From an uncultured Pseudomonadales bacterium (GTDB lineage Bacteria > Pseudomonadota > Gammaproteobacteria > Pseudomonadales > Porticoccaceae), in contig CAJQJT010000040.1 of the NCBI GenBank assembly GCA_905478725.1, positions 1 through 7,189 of the forward strand: a stretch of DNA of 7,189 nucleotides, written 5' to 3'. Shown piece by piece: positions 5,879 through 7,189 of the stretch. A model generated the notes under the pieces. It made no database searches. It saw only the letters and a list, made by a program, of their open reading frames with translations, and was not told where the DNA came from. The position numbers were made by a program, and so were the translations under genes. Position 1 is the first letter of the stretch, and the number at the start of each line of letters is the position of its first letter.

Positions 5879-6637
5879 ATGACTCCGCAAATATCTTCCA
5901 GTGACGAGTCTGGGAACAGCACAGCAGTACGCAGCTATATCAAATTATCGGGCCCCGACAGCAGCAAGTTTTTACAGGGACAGGTCACCTGCGATATGGA
6001 CAGCCTCAGCCCATCAAACAGCGTTGACGGCGCACACTGCACTCCCAAGGGCCGAATGGTATTTCTATTTACCGCCCACAGTGATGATGGTGACATTATT
6101 TTAGAGGTCCACCCCTCGGTCATTGATAGCGCCCTCGCCAGCCTAAAAAAATATGCGGTATTTTTCAAAGCTGAGATCACGGATGTCAGCGACAGCTATT
6201 CAAATAGCCAGCCCCCGCTCTCGGATCTAGAGCGACTGCGCGCAGGCCGTGCCGAGGTGGTTGGCGAGACCGTCGAAATGTTTATTCCTCAGATGCTCAA
6301 CCTCGATGCCCTTGGTTACCTCAACTTTAAGAAAGGCTGTTACACAGGCCAAGAAATTGTTGCCCGCGCCCACTATCGCGGTGCAGTGAAACGGCGCATG
6401 CATCACCTAGCGCTGTGCACAGACACAGTCCCCAGTCCCGGCGATGAAATCAAAAATAGCGACGGCAAGAGCATCGGCAATATTGCCAGCGCAGTGAGAG
6501 TCGATGATGACAAGGTCGAAATACTGGCGGTGATCAATGATAAACACAGCGACGCTATTGAAATGCAGATTGCCGACCAAGCACTGACTGCCGTCACCCA
6601 TCTGCCCCTACCTTACGAGATCCCAGCCAGCCCGTGA
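5879..6637 (+). CDS. ygfZ: Compact YgfZ/GcvT-like folate-binding Fe-S maintenance protein
   Basis: The product has 252 residues from the ATG chosen by its ribosome site. The signature KGCYTGQEIVAR is at 152-163, with the conserved cysteine C154 (C228 in E. coli). The N-terminal GcvT-like segment SGPDSSKFLQGQVTCD (24-39) is followed by AHCTPKGRMVF, which belongs to the folate-binding fold. The C-terminal barrel follows HYRGAVKRRMHHL. YgfZ acts in the cytoplasm in tetrahydrofolate-dependent assembly or repair of Fe-S clusters, for example in MiaB. E. coli YgfZ has 326 residues. The shortfall is mostly internal: after FFKAEITDVSD the chain goes almost directly to DLERLRAGRAEV and FIPQMLNLD, skipping most of the middle subdomain (around 70 residues). 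The frame is intact, so this looks like a natural compact form. Its stop overlaps the next gene by four bases (GTGA), so the two are one operon. Confidence 0.92.
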   Translation: MTPQISSSDESGNSTAVRSYIKLSGPDSSKFLQGQVTCDMDSLSPSNSVDGAHCTPKGRMVFLFTAHSDDGDIILEVHPSVIDSALASLKKYAVFFKAEITDVSDSYSNSQPPLSDLERLRAGRAEVVGETVEMFIPQMLNLDALGYLNFKKGCYTGQEIVARAHYRGAVKRRMHHLALCTDTVPSPGDEIKNSDGKSIGNIASAVRVDDDKVEILAVINDKHSDAIEMQIADQALTAVTHLPLPYEIPASP

Positions 6638-7050
6638 GCGAGTTATTCGGCTGGGTAACAGATCATCAACAACTGCTGGTCTGGGCTGGCATTGTTTCAC
6701 TGATTGTATTTATTCTCAGCCTGCTAACCCTGCCCTGGTTAGTCGCGCAAATCCCCGAAGATTATTTTTTACCAAAAAAGCGCCAGCCCACCCAGTGGAA
6801 ACAGCTGCATCCGGTTATTCGTTTATTCGCGCTAATCGGCAAAAATGTCATTGGCTGTGGATTAATCCTGGCCGGTTTGGTAATGCTGCTTTTGCCTGGC
6901 CAGGGAATTCTTACTCTGGTGATGGGGCTGCTGTTGGTGGACTATCCGGGCAAATTTAGGCTGGAGCGCAGGCTAGTGAAAACACCGGCGATACTAAATA
7001 GTCTTAATTGGTTACGCAGAAAAGCCAAGAAGCCGCCTCTGGTTATATAG
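6634..7050 (+). CDS. PGPGW-family-like small transmembrane protein
   Basis: This 138-residue membrane protein starts at GTG overlapping the ygfZ stop (GTGA), implying translational coupling. The first helix is at about 14-38 (LLVWAGIVSLIVFILSLLTLPWLVA). A conserved-looking cytoplasmic or periplasmic loop follows with QIPEDYFLPKKR. A second helix at 68-88 runs into LLLPGQGILTLVMGLLLVDYPGKFRLERRLV (85-115), which resembles the PGPGW putative membrane-protein family, where a glycine/proline turn joins two hydrophobic segments. A basic tail (RRKAKKPP) ends the protein, probably in the cytoplasm. The function of the family is unknown to me, and linkage to ygfZ does not reveal one. No signal peptide distinct from the first helix is seen. 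Confidence 0.82.
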   Translation: MSELFGWVTDHQQLLVWAGIVSLIVFILSLLTLPWLVAQIPEDYFLPKKRQPTQWKQLHPVIRLFALIGKNVIGCGLILAGLVMLLLPGQGILTLVMGLLLVDYPGKFRLERRLVKTPAILNSLNWLRRKAKKPPLVI

Positions 7051-7067
7051 GTATAAAAGAACACTGA

Positions 7068-7188
7068 AATTTCTCCCTGCGGTCGAAATGACAGAATATC
7101 GTGACCCCGCCAGAGCATTTATCCACGGGTAAATGGTAGAGCCGGGCAAGGGCAGGGTTGGTAAAAGTGTATTGGGCAGTGAGAAATT
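7068..7188. repeat. Inverted-repeat element, MITE-like or dispersed repeat (may extend beyond the window)
   Basis: The left arm AATTTCTCCCTGC (7068-7080) and the right arm GCAGTGAGAAATT (7176-7188) are inverted copies matching at 12 of 13 bases. On the minus strand the left arm and its inner flank read CTGTCATTTCGACCGCAGGG then AGAAATTTC, which resembles a short motif (TGTCATTTCGA..GAGAAAT) I recall as repeated in many bacterial genomes; I cannot confirm that here. The interior is non-coding, contains a hairpin at 7116-7135, and has G-rich stretches near the right arm. The element begins 17 bases after the stop of the preceding gene. A non-autonomous mobile element, a repeat-type RNA structure, or an operon-end hairpin are all possible. 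Confidence 0.5.
7116..7135. repeat. Hairpin inside the terminal inverted-repeat element
   Basis: CATTTATCC (7116-7124) and GGGTAAATG (7127-7135) are complementary over nine positions including one T-G pair; the centre pairs must open to form a loop. No T-run follows, so it is not a standard terminator. It is nested near the middle of the 121-base inverted-repeat element. Confidence 0.45.
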
Positions 7189-7189
7189 C

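Larger units (their letters stand above)
7051..7189. other. 139-base gene-free end of the window
   Basis: No start codon with a ribosome site and no frame of useful length occurs on either strand. Apart from the inverted-repeat element and its inner hairpin I see no promoter, tRNA or classic terminator. Confidence 0.6.

Noticed and set aside
7051..7189. Integron attC site or tRNA in the terminal gene-free region
   Set aside because: No paired core sites of attC type and no cloverleaf or T-arm sequence could be found; the inverted arms fit a repeat element better.

Overview
The window looks like chromosomal core DNA from a gammaproteobacterium. It has mid-range G+C, a MucA/MucB-like anti-sigma pair and a gene order matching the Pseudomonas-type neighbourhood (ygfZ, sdhE, nadB, algU-mucA-mucB-mucC-mucD). 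A marine Cellvibrionales- or SAR92-like host is plausible, but that is an inference from style and not a demonstrated assignment. I found no phage genes, transposase, CRISPR array or defence system. The novelty here is in small features between well-known genes.

Left part (1-3356, all on the minus strand). This is the extracytoplasmic stress module, transcribed right to left: rpoE (algU), rseA (mucA), rseB (mucB), rseC (mucC), then the 5' end of a DegP/MucD-type periplasmic protease that runs off the left edge. RpoE is the sigma factor, RseA its membrane anti-sigma factor, RseB the periplasmic protector of RseA, RseC a two-helix membrane protein, and MucD the effector protease. A 36-codon open frame fills the 114-base gap between rpoE and rseA and ends in a TAATG overlap with the rseA start. 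Two matching sigma-E-like promoters (AACTA-N15-GTCTG) can be read, one before rpoE and one in the 247-base gap before mucD. This is the wiring expected if the sigma factor activates its own operon and the protease separately.

Middle part (3357-5872). A 166-base divergent spacer separates rpoE from nadB, which encodes L-aspartate oxidase of NAD synthesis (plus strand). nadB converges with the minus-strand pair sdhE-cptA (flavinylation factor and YgfX-type membrane protein, overlapping by 26 bases). Only 5 bases lie between the nadB and cptA stop codons, and there is no convincing terminator.

Right part (5873-7189). A short divergent promoter region, with a perfect TATAAT and a pair of 8-base direct repeats, separates sdhE from a plus-strand pair. 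The first gene of the pair is a compact YgfZ-type folate-binding/Fe-S maintenance protein. The second is a small PGPGW-like membrane protein that overlaps it by GTGA. The last 139 bases hold no gene. They hold imperfect inverted arms (12 of 13 bases) flanking an internal hairpin, resembling a MITE-like or otherwise dispersed repeat.

Functionally, the right half joins flavin and Fe-S housekeeping (NadB, SdhE, YgfZ), and the left half is the envelope-stress regulon core.
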